Shown here: positions 63,236 to 64,000 of the stretch, one piece after another | Position numbering within the stretch: position 1 is the stretch's first letter | Layout of the letters: each line of letters starts with the position of its first letter | NCBI RefSeq assembly: GCF_016735595.1 | Contig: NZ_JAERRB010000001.1 | Coordinates: 1,240,001 to 1,304,000 of the forward strand | From: Chryseolinea lacunae | GTDB taxonomy: Bacteria > Bacteroidota > Bacteroidia > Cytophagales > Cyclobacteriaceae | Direction of reading: 5' to 3' | Length of the DNA stretch: 64,000 bases | The notes under the pieces: model-generated | Told to the model about the DNA's origin: nothing | The model's input: the letters and a program-made list of their open reading frames with translations, nothing else | The model's database searches: none | Translations under genes and position numbers: made by a program

Positions 63236-63500
63236 GCGTCAAAAAACCGCCATTTAAGACTCACGATCAGGCCGTTACAAAGCTTGTGATCGTTGATTAA
63301 AAAAGTTGAAGCCGCGTCATTCAAAAGGACATTGAACGGGTTCATGCCCAATACCAGCTTTTCACTCGGACGTTCGACACGTCCCCAACAGCTATTGTCC
63401 ATCCCACCCCTCAATTTGTCCACCTCACCCCGATTGCACTCCGACAGGGTCGCTCATTAAAACACCTTTGTCGCATCAATCACATAAACACATCAAGACT

Positions 63501-63926
63501 ATGAACTTAAAAACAACAAAGGCGATCTATTGGGTGGGTGCAGCATTAACCTCGTTATGGTTTGGAGCCAGCGGCTTTTTTGAACTCACCACAAATCCCG
63601 TGGTATGGGACATCACGGTGAAGCTGGGGTACCCTTCACATTTCATCTACATTCTTGGCGTGGCCAAACTTTCGGGCGTGGCCGTGCTCCTCACACCAAA
63701 CCGTTTGCTCCGGTTGAAGGAATGGGTGTTTGCCGGAATCTTTTTCGACATCACATTTGCGTTCTTTTCCAAACTGAGCGTGCTCGGTTTCGCCGACACG
63801 GCCGACGCCATCATCGCGTTTGTGATGGTGACCGTGACCTATTTCATGTTCAGGAAACTGTATCCGGCAACCTACACCGACGTGACGACCAACGGTGCGA
63901 CCGAACAGGTTTCTGCCAACGCCTGA
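63501..63926 (+). CDS. DoxX-like family membrane protein
   Basis: 141 residues with four membrane helices (about 7-28, 46-66, 72-92, 100-120). The family pattern includes IYWVGAALTSLWFGASGFFEL, YILGVAKLSGVAVLL and FAGIFFDITFAFFSKL, typical of the DoxX-like group often controlled by ArsR or HxlR regulators. Divergent from arsR, so it may belong to the same regulon. The ATG at 63501 is preferred over a TTG at 63468. A terminator follows. Confidence 0.88.
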   Translation: MNLKTTKAIYWVGAALTSLWFGASGFFELTTNPVVWDITVKLGYPSHFIYILGVAKLSGVAVLLTPNRLLRLKEWVFAGIFFDITFAFFSKLSVLGFADTADAIIAFVMVTVTYFMFRKLYPATYTDVTTNGATEQVSANA

Positions 63927-63945
63927 AAAATTCAGACACACGGAT

Positions 63946-63986
63946 TGTCCCGGGAACCTGACCAGTTCCCGAGACATTCTGTTTTT
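63946..63986 (+). terminator. Intrinsic terminator after the doxX-like gene
   Basis: TGTCCCGGGAAC pairs with GTTCCCGAGACA (one mismatch, loop CTGACCA), followed by TTCTGTTTTT. It lies 20 bp after the stop at 63926. Confidence 0.85.
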
Positions 63987-64000
63987 AAATGTGTATTGCT

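Larger units (their letters stand above)
63115..63500. other. Intergenic region between arsR and doxX genes
   Basis: 386 bp of divergent control region. It holds the candidate ArsR operator (63153-63190) and the inverted repeat TGATTGA-N4-TCAATCA (63218-63235). The part after 63240 contains no convincing gene or hairpin. Confidence 0.5.

Noticed and set aside
1-64000. CRISPR array, insertion sequence, prophage, tRNA or rRNA genes
   Set aside because: Looked for spaced direct repeats, transposase or integrase motifs, and cloverleaf or rRNA-like stretches. None was found by eye; a covariance-model scan would be needed to exclude small RNAs.

Overview
The window comes from a Bacteroidota chromosome, most likely order Cytophagales. 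This assignment is an inference from gene content: two TonB-dependent receptor systems with FecI-type sigma factors and FecR anti-sigma factors (one a SusC/SusD pair), two LytS/LytTR two-component pairs, 800-residue MacB/FtsX-type permeases without an adjacent ATPase, DUF4249 and SPOR-OmpA proteins, A-rich ribosome binding regions, and several exact or near TAnnTTTG -7 promoter elements. The DNA is moderately GC-rich. I see no tRNA, rRNA, CRISPR array, insertion sequence, phage module or replication origin.

Layout. 1-2528: a truncated ECF sigma gene and a LytS-LytTR pair. 2809-8020: exported or stress-related proteins (DUF1223 thioredoxin-like protein, a c-type haem/cytochrome P460 protein with a small lipoprotein, two alpha/beta hydrolases flanking an Ohr peroxidase). 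8024-13072: a canonical co-directional ECF sigma - FecR - TonB receptor - DUF4249 lipoprotein operon. 13314-24957: short-chain dehydrogenases, a Crp-family, an AraC-family and two HxlR-family regulators (one frameshifted), two MacB-like permeases and a DoxX protein. 25235-32447: SPOR-OmpA protein, DUF4268 protein, a secreted six-hairpin glycosidase-like protein followed by an AraC regulator and a TrxR-like flavoprotein, and a TonB-C protein. 32597-42127: a SusC/SusD locus with an uncharacterised 822-residue secreted protein; its FecR gene lies upstream and the sigma gene is divergent. 42328-42947: a decayed cupin gene and a small ORF.

43076-54107 is a tight five-gene alpha-glucan/trehalose operon read leftwards: GT4 glycosyltransferase, GH57 enzyme, GlgX, TreZ and a TreY-MalQ fusion. 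All four junctions overlap by 8-17 bp. The genes together would build or trim an alpha-1,4-glucan, debranch it, recycle short maltodextrins and release trehalose. 54544-55407: two small genes of unknown function. 55674-61730 is a signalling block: a leftward operon of a LytS-like kinase, a kinase-like protein with no visible ATP-binding motifs, a CHASE3 histidine kinase and CheD, divergent from a LytS-LytTR pair. 61769-63926: an ArsR regulator with two SRPBCC/AHSA1 proteins (the ArsR start and first AHSA1 gene overlap by 4 bp) and a DoxX protein.

Most notable: the overlapping trehalose/glycogen operon with its TreY-MalQ fusion and a 155-residue insert in the glycosyltransferase; CheD in a kinase operon with no chemotaxis genes nearby; a rightward intrinsic terminator just upstream of susC that has no matching gene and may end an antisense RNA; an 18-bp perfect palindrome between divergent hxlR and doxX; and two genes broken by single-base run contractions (HxlR at 21146, cupin at 42528).
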